Source of the DNA: JAJEEA01 sp965243615
Lineage (GTDB): Bacteria; Acidobacteriota; Vicinamibacteria; Vicinamibacterales; UBA8438
NCBI GenBank assembly: GCA_965243615.1
Contig: CBDEVO010000003.1
Span: forward strand, 6,324,001-6,388,000
Direction of reading: 5' to 3'
DNA: 64,000 nt
Both the position numbers and the translations under genes were made by a program. Every line of letters begins with the position of its first letter. Positions within the stretch are counted from its first letter, which is position 1. Below are positions 49,852 through 60,200 of this stretch, piece by piece. The notes under the pieces were generated by a model that saw only the letters and a list, made by a program, of their open reading frames with translations, had not been told where the DNA came from and made no database searches.

Positions 49852-49995
49852 GGACTCGTGCGCCCGGGGCGCCGGGCGGGCCGCCGACTGCCGCCCGGCA
49901 GGCGTCCGTTCGTGAGGGTCGTCAGTGTCGAGCCCGCGGTGGGAAGTGAGCGAAAGGGCAGGTCGTCGAGGACGAAGATCGGCCGGCGGGCGCCG

Positions 49996-51021
49996 TCACG
50001 CGAGGGCGGGATCCGTCACCGCTCCCTCGTCCCCGCGCCCGCGCCCGCCGGCGGGCCGGTCAACTTCTTCGCCACCCGCTCCCGACTCGTTGCGGGACGC
50101 TGCCGATCGCCGGGACAGCAACTGCGCCAATTGCTTCACGTCCTCGACCTGGAGGAGATCCTGCATGTCCGAGCGCCGGACCGAACCGTGCTTGAGCCAT
50201 CCCGCGATCCTCTTGTTGAGGGAGGATGTCGTTTCTTCGAGATGCTCCGCCACCGCCGCCTGGAGCTCCGGCTCCTCGTCGAGCAGCGCCCGCCACAAAC
50301 CGGTGAGCCGGCCGGGGCGCCAGTCGGGCAGCCGGTACACCTGATCCGACGGAACGAGCCCGCCGCGGTACACGGCCAGGATGACTCCGCGGTCGTCGAC
50401 GTCCTTGCGATCCCAGCGCTCGGGGACTAGGTCCTGGTGGCCGTTCGGCTTGGGCGCTTCCCAGGCGGCCACCTCGTAGGTGGTCGCCGTCAGCCTGATC
50501 AGCCACCGCAGCCCTTCGTGCCCCTTCCGGTCCCGGAGCCAGATCCGCTGACCGGGCTCGAACTTCGCGCACGGCGAGACGAGGCAGAGGTCCGCCGACC
50601 GGATGCCGGCCGGGACCATCGAGTCGCCGTAGCAGCTCACGTAGAACGCCTGGGGGTCGTCGAGATCCACCGGCGCCGGCCTCGTCCGATCGGCCTCTTC
50701 GTTCTCCGTCAGGTGGACCTCCGGCGACGGCTGCGACAACACCCGCACCGGCAGTTGGACGCTCGGGTCGAAGCGCGTCAGCGGGCGGGACGGTTCCGCG
50801 CCGTCGGCCTCCACCTGAACATCCCGCGCGGGACCGATGTAGAGCTCCAGACCAAGGGCGTGGCAGATCTGCTCGGCGCGGTTCAGGCGGGGGACGTGCC
50901 CGTTCAGGACGGACCGGATGGCGTCTTGCGGCAGGCCGCTGTTGACGGCGGCCCGGTACCGGGATTGTCCCCTTTCCGCGAGCCGACGCCGGACCGCCTC
51001 CGCGAAATTGATGGTCGTCAC
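49996..51021 (-). CDS. Phage-type repressor with S24-like domain
   Basis: About 341 residues from GTG (MTTINFAEAVRRRLAERGQS). An XRE-like helix-turn-helix (LPQDAIRSVLNGHVPRLNRA) is followed by FYVSCYGDSMVPAGIRSADL, the serine region of S24/LexA-type domains. I cannot identify the partner lysine with confidence (RWLIRL lies where it is expected), so autocleavage is uncertain. A basic Gly-rich tail ends the protein. Probably the island's repressor. Confidence 0.75.
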   Translation of the reverse strand: MTTINFAEAVRRRLAERGQSRYRAAVNSGLPQDAIRSVLNGHVPRLNRAEQICHALGLELYIGPARDVQVEADGAEPSRPLTRFDPSVQLPVRVLSQPSPEVHLTENEEADRTRPAPVDLDDPQAFYVSCYGDSMVPAGIRSADLCLVSPCAKFEPGQRIWLRDRKGHEGLRWLIRLTATTYEVAAWEAPKPNGHQDLVPERWDRKDVDDRGVILAVYRGGLVPSDQVYRLPDWRPGRLTGLWRALLDEEPELQAAVAEHLEETTSSLNKRIAGWLKHGSVRRSDMQDLLQVEDVKQLAQLLSRRSAASRNESGAGGEEVDRPAGGRGRGDEGAVTDPALA

Positions 51022-51208
51022 ACCGGAAAGTACACCGCCTCTCAGGACGAACGTGCATCTTGTTGGATCTCTGTGGTCTTGATCCATTTCGGTATATACA
51101 CGTAACCGTCGGCAGCCTGCATCGGGGGACTGCGGCGGCGAGACGATCTCCACTTCCGTCTCACCGCTGGACCGGGCAGAGTGCCATTGACGACGGGAGG
51201 TACTGGCG

Positions 51209-51480
51209 ATGGCTCGGCTCCTGACGGTCAAGTAGGTTGGCGGTCAGTTCGGCGTCTCGCGGTCGACCATGTACAGTCTCGCGGTCGACCATGTACAACA
51301 GGTTGGTGGTCAACTGGGCGTCTCGCGGTCGAGCATGTACAAGATGCTGGACAATCGGGGTGTTCCCGGCCGCACCGATCCGGCTTCCGGGCGGCGACCC
51401 CTCGCTGGCTCCAGGAGGTTGTCGATGAATGGGTCGGTACCCGCAGATGCGACGGAGATCGCTCACCGCCTGGCCGATAG
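51209..51480 (+). pseudogene. Decayed excisionase-type DNA-binding gene
   Basis: A GGGAGG site precedes MARLLTVK, immediately followed by TAG at 51233, where family members have Glu (KEV). Then VGGQFGVSRSTMYSL and, after an exact 22-base tandem repeat (51254-51275, 51276-51297), VGGQLGVSRSSMYKMLDN appear. Further on the frame shifts and PRWLQEVVDEWVG recalls the usual LDEWL-type end. A nonsense change, a duplication and frameshifts make it inactive. Confidence 0.6.
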
Positions 51481-51741
51481 CGGATGCGGTGGCGCGGCTG
51501 GTGCCCTCCCGAGTCCGGGGGACCGCGGGCGAGGTGCGCGTCAGTTCGGCGGCGCTCGCGGTGTCCTCTCCCTTGCACGTCCAGTCGGGGACGGTAACGC
51601 AACCGCACCCACGCTCGGTACTGTAGACTGTGAAATCTCGCCCCCGGCCCGCCTCGGGTCCGGCCGTGGTAGCCTCGTTCCTGGTGAGTGAAGGGACGCG
51701 GTGAACACGAACACGAGGCGTGGTCGGCACGCCCGGCGGGA

Positions 51742-52018
51742 TCACCGGGCGGGGTCGAAGCCGAACTTCTTCAGGTCGCCGCGAGCCCGGTCCAGCTGGC
51801 GGCGGCAGCTCTCGATCGTTTTGAGCGCCTCGACCACCTCTTCGACCGGGCACCACGCGGCGAGCATCGGCGTTAGGACCTGCTCCTCCTGTGCGTTCCC
51901 AGCTGTCGGAGGCGTCGGCCCTCTTGAACGTCTCGCGGCAGCTTCGGACGAGATCCTCGGCCCGCCGCAACGATCTGACCGTGCCATCGTACCGCTCTGG
52001 TGCCCGTCCGGTGGCCAT
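51742..52018 (-). pseudogene. Small unknown gene with frameshift
   Basis: Frame one: MATGRAPERYDGTVRSLRRA, then RETFKRADASDSWERT. Near 51895 a second frame takes over: EEQVLTPMLAAWCPVEEVVE, IESCRRQLDRARGDLKKFGF, ending at 51742. The parts make one helical protein of about 92 residues. Not recognised. Confidence 0.45.
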
Positions 52019-52080
52019 CTCCCGTTGCGAAGCGTCCTCCGAGGTCACGAGCGTACACAAACAGGCGCTGGGAGGATCCG

Positions 52081-52471
52081 ATGACGCTCGACCAAGCGAA
52101 GAACGCCGTCCTGAATGCTGGCTACGAGATCGCCGCCGAAGCCCGGCTCCCCAACGGCACGGGCTGCCAGCTCAGGCTGAAGTCCGGCCAGTGCGTCAAC
52201 GTGTTCGATACCGGGAACTACAACGTCCAGGGCAAGGATCCCGGCGGGGCGGTCAAGAACCTGCTTGCCGGCGCCGCGGCCGGGAAGCCCGCAGGCCGCA
52301 AGGTCTTCGTCGTGTACGGGCGGGACGAGCAGGCGCTCGCGCAGCTCGAAGTGATGCTGCGTCGCTGGGATCTGGAGCCGCTGATTCTCCGCCGCCTCCC
52401 GAGTGAGGGGAAGACGGTGATCGAGAAGCTGGAGCACTACCAGGAGGGCGTCGACTTCGGCGTCGTGCTAG
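52081..52471 (+). pseudogene. 5' part of a TIR-like (CAP12-type) effector gene
   Basis: Starts MTLDQAKNAVLNAGYEIAAE, a small N-terminal domain of about 70 residues. From about residue 79 it reads KVFVVYGRDEQALAQLEVML, then LEPLILRRLPSEGKTVIEKL and GVDFGVVL, the PF10137 TIR-like nucleotide-binding fold found in CBASS/Pycsar-type and related defence effectors. The frame is cut after GVVL by the insertion at 52472 and reads into IS sequence to a false stop at 52539. The rest is at 54053. Removing the insertion and one CTAG restores the frame. Confidence 0.8.
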
Positions 52472-54052
52472 GAGCCTGCGCCGCAGGAGTTCGCGGAACC
52501 CCGGCGGTCTGCGTCGTGACGCACGGCGTCGGGGCGTAGGCCGCCGGCCGACGAGCCGGTGATCCTCGGCCGATCGGCGGCACGGAACCGAAGAACAGGC
52601 CGTACACGGCCCAAACGCCGCGATTCGTGACCGATTCTCGGGCAGTGTGGGGCCAGAATCGCCCCCGTTACGCCGCCATCAGAACGTGCAGGCGCTTTGC
52701 GTTCACCGCCAGGCACACCAAGTCCCACTCGCCTCGCACTTTCGCCAGTCCACGCAGGCTGAAGCACCGGAAGCCCAGCACGTGCTTGATCCAGCCGTAC
52801 GGCGCCTCCGACAACCACTTCCGCTCCGCGTACGCCGACCGGCCCGCCGGCGTCGACAGCTTCGCTGCCATGCGGCCTGTCGCCGGGTGCTTCTTCAGAT
52901 TGCGGGCGGCGACCCGCTTGTCCTCCCGGCCCACCGCCACATACCCGTCAACACCCCGCGTTTCCAGCTCCGTCAAGTCCCGCTCGTTGCAGAATCCCGA
53001 GTCGGCCAGCACCGTCTCCGGCTGCGTGTCGAACCGCTCCTCCACCTGGTCGAGCAACACCGGCAATCCGCCCTGGTCGCTCGCGTTCGCCGTCACATCC
53101 GTCGCCACCACCAACTGGTGCTCAGCGTCCACCGCCGCCTGCGCGTTGTAGCACTGCTGGAAGCCCTCGTTGCTCGTCTTCATGATCCCGCTTTCCGGGT
53201 CCGTGAAGTTGCTCTGCGCCTTCTCGTCAGGCTCGCCATACGCCCGCTTGTACGGCCGACCCCCCTTCGGGTTCCGCGTCTGGCCCGGCTGCCGACCCCG
53301 CGCGTCGTCGGCCGCCCGCTGCGCCGCCTCCAACCGCGCCTTCGCCGCCCGGATCGCCGCCAAACGGTCCTCTCGTCGCTGCAACTCCGCCGGCAACTCG
53401 TCGCCACGGACCTCCGGGCCCAACCGAACGTCCTCGGCCACGTCGGTCGAGTCCGCCGAACGCAACAGCGCGTCGATCTCCCCGGCCAGACGCCGCTCCT
53501 CCTCCTGCATCCGACCGTAGCTCATCGCCTTGCGCTTGCTCGCATTCGCCCGCACCTTCGTCCCGTCAATCGACAGCTTTCCGAATCGGGCCAGACCCAG
53601 TTCCCGCGCCAGACCGACCACCTCCACGAACAGCCGCTTGAAATCCGCCAAGTGCCGGCGTCGAAACTCGCAGAGCGTCCGGTGCTGCGGGAAGTTGCCC
53701 GCCGCCAGCACCCGGAACGCCACGTCTTCTTCCAGCTTCTTCGCGACCCCCCGCGACGAAAACACCCCCGTCGCGTACGCGTAGAGCAGCACCTTCACCA
53801 TCATCCGAGGCTCGTACGGCGCGTTGCGCCGACCGTCCCCCTCGTACGGCGCGTAGAACGCCGTCAGATCCAGACCGTCAACCAGATCGCTGATGTGGTG
53901 CGCCAAGTGACCCTCGGGCAGCCACTCCCGCACATCGGGCGGCAACAGCAGCGACTGCTCCGGGGCGTAGCGGCGGAATGTAGTCGACATCCAGTCCCTT
54001 CGTCGGCGGCTCGTCTACAATTGTCGCATCCCGGTTTCTGCGGCGCAGACTC
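52472..54052. mobile_element. IS1182-family insertion sequence
   Basis: 1581 bases. Terminal inverted repeats are GAGCCTGCGCCGCAGGA (left) and, read inward, GAGTCTGCGCCGCAGAA (right). The 4-base direct repeat CTAG flanks it at 52468-52471 and 54053-54056. It contains one intact transposase on the minus strand. The clean ends and duplication indicate a fairly recent insertion. Confidence 0.92.
52668..53990 (-). CDS. IS1182-family transposase
   Basis: 440 residues, intact. FRRYAPEQSLLLPPDVREWL and ISDLVDGLDLTAFYAPYEG open the protein as in IS1182 members. DDE-type residues appear in LSIDGTKVRANASK, VLADSGFCNERD and YAERKWLSEAPYGWIKHVLG. It lies inside terminal inverted repeats that match, so it is likely active or recently was. 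Confidence 0.92.
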   Translation of the reverse strand: MSTTFRRYAPEQSLLLPPDVREWLPEGHLAHHISDLVDGLDLTAFYAPYEGDGRRNAPYEPRMMVKVLLYAYATGVFSSRGVAKKLEEDVAFRVLAAGNFPQHRTLCEFRRRHLADFKRLFVEVVGLARELGLARFGKLSIDGTKVRANASKRKAMSYGRMQEEERRLAGEIDALLRSADSTDVAEDVRLGPEVRGDELPAELQRREDRLAAIRAAKARLEAAQRAADDARGRQPGQTRNPKGGRPYKRAYGEPDEKAQSNFTDPESGIMKTSNEGFQQCYNAQAAVDAEHQLVVATDVTANASDQGGLPVLLDQVEERFDTQPETVLADSGFCNERDLTELETRGVDGYVAVGREDKRVAARNLKKHPATGRMAAKLSTPAGRSAYAERKWLSEAPYGWIKHVLGFRCFSLRGLAKVRGEWDLVCLAVNAKRLHVLMAA

Positions 54053-54223
54053 CTAGCGACTCCCGACGACGAGGGACACATCGCAGAGAAGCCTGACGAG
54101 AAGGCGTTCCGGGCGCGGCAGAACGTCGTGCTGGAGCTCGGGATGCTGCTGGCCCGCTTGGGCCGACACCGCGTCGCGCCCGTGGCGACGGGCACTGCCC
54201 GTACTCGGACTGCGGCCGGGTGA
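54053..54223 (+). pseudogene. 3' part of the TIR-like effector, fused to lost sequence
   Basis: After the right CTAG the frame reads LATPDDEGHIAEKPDEKAFR then ARQNVVLELGMLLARLGRHR. TPDD and RARQNVVLELG are the conserved second half of PF10137 TIR-like proteins. The normal C-terminus is absent: after RVA the frame runs into PVATG and stops at 54223, where methyltransferase sequence begins in another frame. A deletion has joined the two genes. Confidence 0.8.
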
Positions 54224-56424
54224 TCGACGGCGACGAGATCAAGCGGCAGGCGCAGGCGGGGTCGATGGGGGAGCAGCTCTTCGGGGTCGTCTACAAGCGG
54301 CGGGTGCCGGGGAAGGTGCTGAAGTCGGGCAAGCGGGGTCGGGACAAGTGGGTGCGGGGCTACCGCGCGCCGCGTTCCGAGGACAACAACGGCGCGGCGA
54401 TCCGGGAACGGCTCACCGAGAAGCTGCCGGAGTGGGAAGCGCTCGACCTCGTGCCGAGCGAGCGCATCCCGGACGGCAACAAGACGGCCGAGCCCCACCG
54501 CTACGGCATGCCGCTCTGGCGCGACCTGTTCTCGCCCCGGCAGTTCCTCTGCCACGGCACGAGCGTGGAGGTGTTCCGGGAGATGCTCGACGCCGACCGC
54601 GCGGCGGGCAAGCTGGACGATGTCGGGCGGGCGGCCTACGGTTATCTAGCGCTCTCGCTGGACAAGCTGCGCGACTACAACTCGCGGCTGACGCACTGGC
54701 ACGTTGGCCGTCAGGTCGTGGCCGGGACGTTCGATCGGCACGACTTCTCCTTCAAGTGGTCCTACGTCGAGATGGCTCCTCTGGTCGTCGGCCTCGGCTA
54801 TGACTGGGCCATCGGGCAGACGGCCAAGTGCATCGGTGAGCTGGTCGCCCTGATCCGGCCCGAAGCAGGTGCCGCCAGAGCGGGCGGCCTCCTCGACGCG
54901 ACTCTGTTCTCTCCCGAAGCGGGCGGTGGGGATGCCCGGGACCGGCTCGACGGAGCCCGGCCCGAAGCCGGGGCGACCACGGCACCGCCACCCGTCACCA
55001 TCACCTGCAAGCCCGGCGACGCCCTCGACCACATTCCCGACGCGAGCATCGACGCCGTGGTGATGGACCCGCCGTACTACGACAACGTGATGTACGCCGA
55101 GCTGTCCGACTTCTTCTACGTCTGGCTGAAGCGCACGGCGGGCCACGTCTTCCCGGAGCTCTTCCGCCGGAAGCTGACGGACAAGGAGAACGAGGCGGTG
55201 GCCAACCCGGCGCGCTTCGCCGGACAACGGGGCGCGAAGGCGCTCGCGGGGCGCGACTACCAGCAGCGAATGGCGGCCATCTTCGCGGAGTGTCGGCGGG
55301 TGCTGAAGCCGGACGGCATCATGACAGTGATGTTCACGCACAAGGCGACCGGCGCGTGGGACGCGCTGACCACCGGCCTCATTGAGGCGGGCTTCGTCAT
55401 CACGGCGTCGTGGCCGGTGAAGACTCAAGCCGAGGGCAGCCTGCACATCCGAGACAAGGCGGCAGCGAAGACCACGATCTTCCTCGTGTGCCGTTCCCGG
55501 CAGACGAAGGCGGGCGCAAGCGGCGTCGCGGAGACGGTCCGCGAGCGTCGGCCCGCGTACGGGGACGACGCCCAGGACGAAGCTCCGACCGTGTACTGGG
55601 AGGGAGTGGAGCCTGCCGTCGCGCGCGCGGTACGGACGCGAGTCGTGGAGTTTCAGGACGCCGGCATCAGCGGAGTCGACCTGTATCTGGCGTCGTTCGG
55701 GCCGGCCCTCGAGGAGTTCTCTCGCCACTGGCCGTTGCGCCGCGGCACGCCTCGCCAGAAGCCGGAGCAACGCCGGCAGCGGCAGCGCGTGCTGTTCGAG
55801 GAGCCGTGGGATCCGTACGCGGTCACGCCGGAGGATGCGCTCGACGCGGCCCGGCGAGAGGTTAAGCGGTGGCGGCTGAGCCAACTGACGCACGTGAAGG
55901 CCGACGACGACCTTGACCCGTTGACCGCGTTCTTCGTGCTGGCCTGGGACGCCTTCAAGGCTCCCGTGTTCGCCTACGACGAGGCGCTCCGGCTGGCCCG
56001 CGCGGTCGGCGTCGACCTGGAGGGCGGCGTGGTCGGCCGGGTCGCGGGCAAGAAGGCGAGCGACCTGCACCTGTGGGACAGTGCCCGGCGCGCTGCGGCC
56101 GGCGCGCTCGGGCCGGCCGACGGTTCGCGCGGCATGATCGACGCGCTGCATCACGCCGCCCACGCCGCCCGCGCACGATCCGTCGCCGCCGCGGCTGAGA
56201 TGCTCGCCCGCGCCGGCCTCGACCGCGAGCCGCGGTTCTTCGCCGCCCTCGAAGCCGTGCTGGAGGTCCTGCCGCCGTCGAAGACCTTCACCGGAATCGC
56301 CCTCGAGGGTGCGGTCGAGGCGTCGGGCAGCGACTTCGAGGCGCTCTACAACCTGTACCGCTTGGCCTACGACGACCGCATCGACGAGCCAGACCAGTTG
56401 CGTCTGTGGCGGGAGGAGAGCTGA
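54220..56424 (+). CDS. DUF1156-type DNA methyltransferase, N-terminally truncated
   Basis: 734 residues from a GTG, but coding homology begins slightly upstream (HCPYSDCGRVIDG at about 54193), so this start is artificial. The catalytic motif IV is present, VVMDPPYYDNVMYAELSDFF, at residue 283, followed by TVMFTHKATGAWD. The family's N-terminal DUF1156 region and the SAM-binding motif I, normally in the first 200 or so residues, are absent. Homologs form phage-defence modification systems. Without motif I, methylation is unlikely. Confidence 0.8.
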   Translation: MIDGDEIKRQAQAGSMGEQLFGVVYKRRVPGKVLKSGKRGRDKWVRGYRAPRSEDNNGAAIRERLTEKLPEWEALDLVPSERIPDGNKTAEPHRYGMPLWRDLFSPRQFLCHGTSVEVFREMLDADRAAGKLDDVGRAAYGYLALSLDKLRDYNSRLTHWHVGRQVVAGTFDRHDFSFKWSYVEMAPLVVGLGYDWAIGQTAKCIGELVALIRPEAGAARAGGLLDATLFSPEAGGGDARDRLDGARPEAGATTAPPPVTITCKPGDALDHIPDASIDAVVMDPPYYDNVMYAELSDFFYVWLKRTAGHVFPELFRRKLTDKENEAVANPARFAGQRGAKALAGRDYQQRMAAIFAECRRVLKPDGIMTVMFTHKATGAWDALTTGLIEAGFVITASWPVKTQAEGSLHIRDKAAAKTTIFLVCRSRQTKAGASGVAETVRERRPAYGDDAQDEAPTVYWEGVEPAVARAVRTRVVEFQDAGISGVDLYLASFGPALEEFSRHWPLRRGTPRQKPEQRRQRQRVLFEEPWDPYAVTPEDALDAARREVKRWRLSQLTHVKADDDLDPLTAFFVLAWDAFKAPVFAYDEALRLARAVGVDLEGGVVGRVAGKKASDLHLWDSARRAAAGALGPADGSRGMIDALHHAAHAARARSVAAAAEMLARAGLDREPRFFAALEAVLEVLPPSKTFTGIALEGAVEASGSDFEALYNLYRLAYDDRIDEPDQLRLWREES

Positions 56425-56524
56425 TCGATGAGCGCGGTTCACCCGCGGCGGGGGTACGCACCGCGCCGGGGCGCCCGCATCTGCTCGTTGGTGGTGACGA
56501 CGTGAAGCCGAAGGTGGTGACGAC

Positions 56525-57007
56525 GTGAAGCCGAAGGTGTACGTCGAGACGTCGGTGGTCAGCTATCTGACCGCGTGGCCGTCGCGCGACGTGGTGACCC
56601 TGGGAAACCAGGTCGCCACGCGGGAGTGGTGGCGTGGGGCGGCGAATCGGTTCGAGCTGGTCGCTTCTTCCCTCGTGATCGAAGAGGCGGGCGACGGCGA
56701 CCCGGAGGCGGCCCGCGCCCGTCTCGCCGCGTTGGAATCGGTGCGCGTGATCCGCGTCGGCGACGAGGCTATGGCGTTGGGCCGTGTTCTCGTCGATGCG
56801 CATGCGTTTCCGGCCGATGCCGCCGCCGATGCCGTTCATGCCGCCATCGCGGCCCTGAACGGAGTAGATTATCTGGTGACGTGGAACATGAGGCATCTCG
56901 CGAATCCGGTCGCGGCGGCCCGCATCGAGCGGGTGTGCCGGGATGCGGGTCGCGAGCCGCCGGTCATCTGCACGCCGAGCCAGCTCAGGGAGATGGAGCA
57001 TGAGTAG
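56525..57007 (+). CDS. PIN-domain protein (VapC-type)
   Basis: 160 residues from GTG. KVYVETSVVSYLTAWPSRD is a known PIN subgroup in which the first acid is Glu. AADAVHAAIAALNGVDYLVT and WNMRHLANP are the later motifs. It ends overlapping the next small gene by eight bases. The start region is tandemly duplicated (23 bases, 56490-56535). It sits between the methyltransferase and helicase genes, presumably as an addiction module. Confidence 0.82.
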   Translation: MKPKVYVETSVVSYLTAWPSRDVVTLGNQVATREWWRGAANRFELVASSLVIEEAGDGDPEAARARLAALESVRVIRVGDEAMALGRVLVDAHAFPADAAADAVHAAIAALNGVDYLVTWNMRHLANPVAAARIERVCRDAGREPPVICTPSQLREMEHE

Positions 57008-57212
57008 CCGCATTGATGATCCGATCGTCGCGGAAGTACGGCGCGTGCGGGCGAAGATCTTCGCGAGGCACGGCAACGACATCGCGGCCCTCGTCCGGCA
57101 CGCCCAGGAGTTGGAGCGTACTCTTGGCCGCCCTTGTGTGCGCTACCCGCCTCGGCCCGTCGTTCGCCCCGGCAAGGAGGGCGTGGCCCGTCGTAGAGGC
57201 GGGCAGAGCTGA
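57000..57212 (+). CDS. Small antitoxin partner of the PIN protein
   Basis: 70 residues, MSSRIDDPIVAEVRRVRAKI followed by NDIAALVRHAQELER. Overlaps the PIN gene and ends three bases before the helicase gene. Such short proteins follow PIN genes of the VETS type. Probably the antitoxin in a reversed toxin-first order. Confidence 0.6.
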   Translation: MSSRIDDPIVAEVRRVRAKIFARHGNDIAALVRHAQELERTLGRPCVRYPPRPVVRPGKEGVARRRGGQS

Positions 57213-57215
57213 CGG

Positions 57216-60200
57216 ATGCTCGCCGGCCGCTCGTGGCAGCGCAAGTACACCCCGGACGACGGCGACCTGGTCCGGCTGTTCTACGTCCCGGCGCTCGAGG
57301 ATGCGGAGCGGTACGACCGCCTGACCGGCTACTTCAACGCCGGCGCGCTCGCGCTGGCCGCCCGCGGCATCGAGGGGCTGGTCCGCAACCGCGGCAACAT
57401 GCGCCTCGTCGTCGGCTGCACCCTGCCGCCGGCTGAGATCGAAGCCATCGAACGGGGGGCCGCGTTGCGCGAGCGGGTCGAGCGCCATCTTGCGGAGGTG
57501 CCGCTGGCGCCGCCGGACCAGGTCGCTGCCGACGCGCTGGAGCTGCTGGCGTGGATGGTGGCGCGCGGCCATCTCGACGTGAAGGTCGCGGTGCCGTGCG
57601 ACGTCGAGCGCCGACCGATTCCCGAGGACGGCATCTTCCACGAGAAGGCCGGCATCGTAGCGGACCGCGCGGGCGACCGGCTCGCCTGGAACGGCAGCCT
57701 CAACGAGACCGCGGCGGGCTGGCGCCACAACTGGGAGAGCATCAACGTCTACACGAGCTGGGGGCCGGAGCCGAAGCGCGTCGACGACGAGGAGGCCAAC
57801 TTCGGGCGCATCTGGGCCGACAAGGCGAAGCGGGTAATCGTGCTCGACACCCCCGAGGCGGTGCGCCGCGACCTGATGCGCTTCATGCCCGACAGCGATC
57901 TGCCCGCGCGTCTGCGGGGCGGGGGGCCGGACCCACCGCCCGCGGTCCCGGTCGTTCCGGCCCCGGAAGGGGGCGACCAGGCCGATGAAGACCGCGAGCC
58001 CGCGGTCGATCTGCGCAGTCGGGTCTGGGCCTTCATCGGCCGCGCGCCGGCGCTGCCCGATGGGGGTGCGCGCGTCGGCGAGGCCACGGCCGCGGTCACG
58101 CTGTGGCCGCATCAGGTGCGGGCGTTCGAGCGGCTCTACGCGCACTGGCCGCCGCGGCTGCTCATCGCCGACGAGGTGGGGCTGGGCAAGACCATCCAGG
58201 CCGGCCTGCTGCTGCGGCAGGCGTGGCTCGCCGGCCGCGCGAAGCGGATCCTGATCCTGGCCCCGAAGGCGGTGCTCCGCCAGTGGCAGATCGAGCTGCG
58301 CGAGAAGTTCAACCTGAACTGGCCCATCTACGACGGGCGCCAGCTCGTCTGGTACGCCTCCCCGGCTCGGCGGGGGAGCGAGCAGCGCCCCGTCGGCCCG
58401 GATGCGTGGCACGCCGAGCCGGTCGTCATCGCGTCCAGCCAGTTGATGCGGCGGCGTGACCGGGCGCAGGTCCTCCTCGATGAATCGCCGCCGTGGGACC
58501 TGGTGGTGCTCGACGAAGCCCATCACGCCCGGCGGCGAGCGGCGGGATCGGCGCAGGAAGGGGGACCGAACGCGCTGTTGCGGCTCATGCAGGGCCTGAA
58601 GGACCGCGCCGCGGGCCTGCTGCTGCTGACGGCGACGCCCATGCAGGTGCATCCCATCGAGGTCTGGGACCTCCTGAACCTGCTGGGCCTGCCGGGCGAC
58701 TGGAGCGGGCCGGCGTTTCTGCGGTTCTTCGAGGACATCGGCGAGCCGAGCCCGTCCCCCGATGCCGTCGAGCGGATGGCGGGGCTGTTCCGGGCGGCGG
58801 AGCGGGGGTTCGGACCGATGGCGGCGTCCGATGCCCGGCGGATTGCCGGGCTGTCGCCCCTGCGGGCCAACCGCGTGCTCCGTGCGCTGCGCGACCCGGC
58901 CAGCATTCCCCGCCGTCAGCTCGAAACGCCGGAGCGGCGCGCGGCGCTGACGCTCATGCGGTCGCACACTCCGGTACGGCACCTGGTTTCACGCCACACC
59001 CGCGAGCTGCTGCGGCGCTATCACGAGAACGGGTTGCTGGCGACGCCGATAGCCGTACGCAGGGTCGAGGATCGCTTCGTCGAGATGACCGCCGACGAGC
59101 GGGCGCTGTACGACGCGGTGGAGGACTACATCGCCACCACCTACAACCAGGCGGCCGCCGACGAGCGCACCGCGGTGGGGTTCGTCATGACCATCTACCG
59201 CCGCCGGCTGGCCAGCAGCTTCCAGGCCCTGCGCACGACGCTCGAACGGCACCTGGGCGCGGTGGCCGCGGCCGGCGACAGCGCCGTGGGCGCCGATGCG
59301 TCCGATGCGCCGGCCACGCTCTTCGCCACCCTGGACGAGGACGTGTCCGACGACGAGACGTCGGACGAGGCGCGAGACGTCGACGAGGTGGCGGCGCTCG
59401 AGCAGCAGGCGCTCGCTTTCGAGGAAGCCGCCGACATCCAGGGACTGCTCGACGGCATCCGCGGTCTGCCTCCGGACGGCAAGGTGCAGGAATTGAAGCG
59501 CGTGGTCCTCGAGCTGCGCCGCGACGGCTTCGCGCAGGCGATGGTGTTCACGCAGTACACAGACACGATGGATTTCCTGCGCGAGGAACTGGGCGCTTGG
59601 GGCGCTGTGCCGACCGAGACCAGGTCGGGCGCTCCCGAGGCGCGCGCGGATGCGTCGCAGAATCGGGACTCCGGGAGAGCTGACCGGCCTCAACCGGAGT
59701 CGCCGGCCGTCGGATCCCAGCCCACGGACCGGCATGCGGGCGCCTTACGCCTGATGTGCTTCTCAGGCCGTGGGGGCGAGGTCCGTTCGGCCGGCGGCGC
59801 TTGGAGCACGATCGGCCGCGACGAGGTCAAGCGCCGCTTCCGGGAGGGCGAGGCCGACCTCCTCTTGTGCACCGACGCCGCCGCGGAGGGCCTGAACTTC
59901 CAGTTCTGCGGCGCGCTGATCAACTACGACATGCCGTGGAATCCGATGCGGGTCGAGCAGCGGATCGGTCGCATCGACCGCCTCGGGCAGGCGCATCCGG
60001 CCATCCGCATCGTCAACCTGCACTACGCGGGAACCGTCGAGACCGACGTCTACAACGCGCTGCGCACCCGCATCAACCTGTTCGAGTCGGTGGTCGGTCC
60101 TCTGCAGCCGATCCTGGCCCGGCTTCCGAGCACCATCGCCGGTGCGGTCCTCGGGGGCGGGGGGCGCCGGGATCAGGACGCCGGCCCGTCCGCGGTCGGG

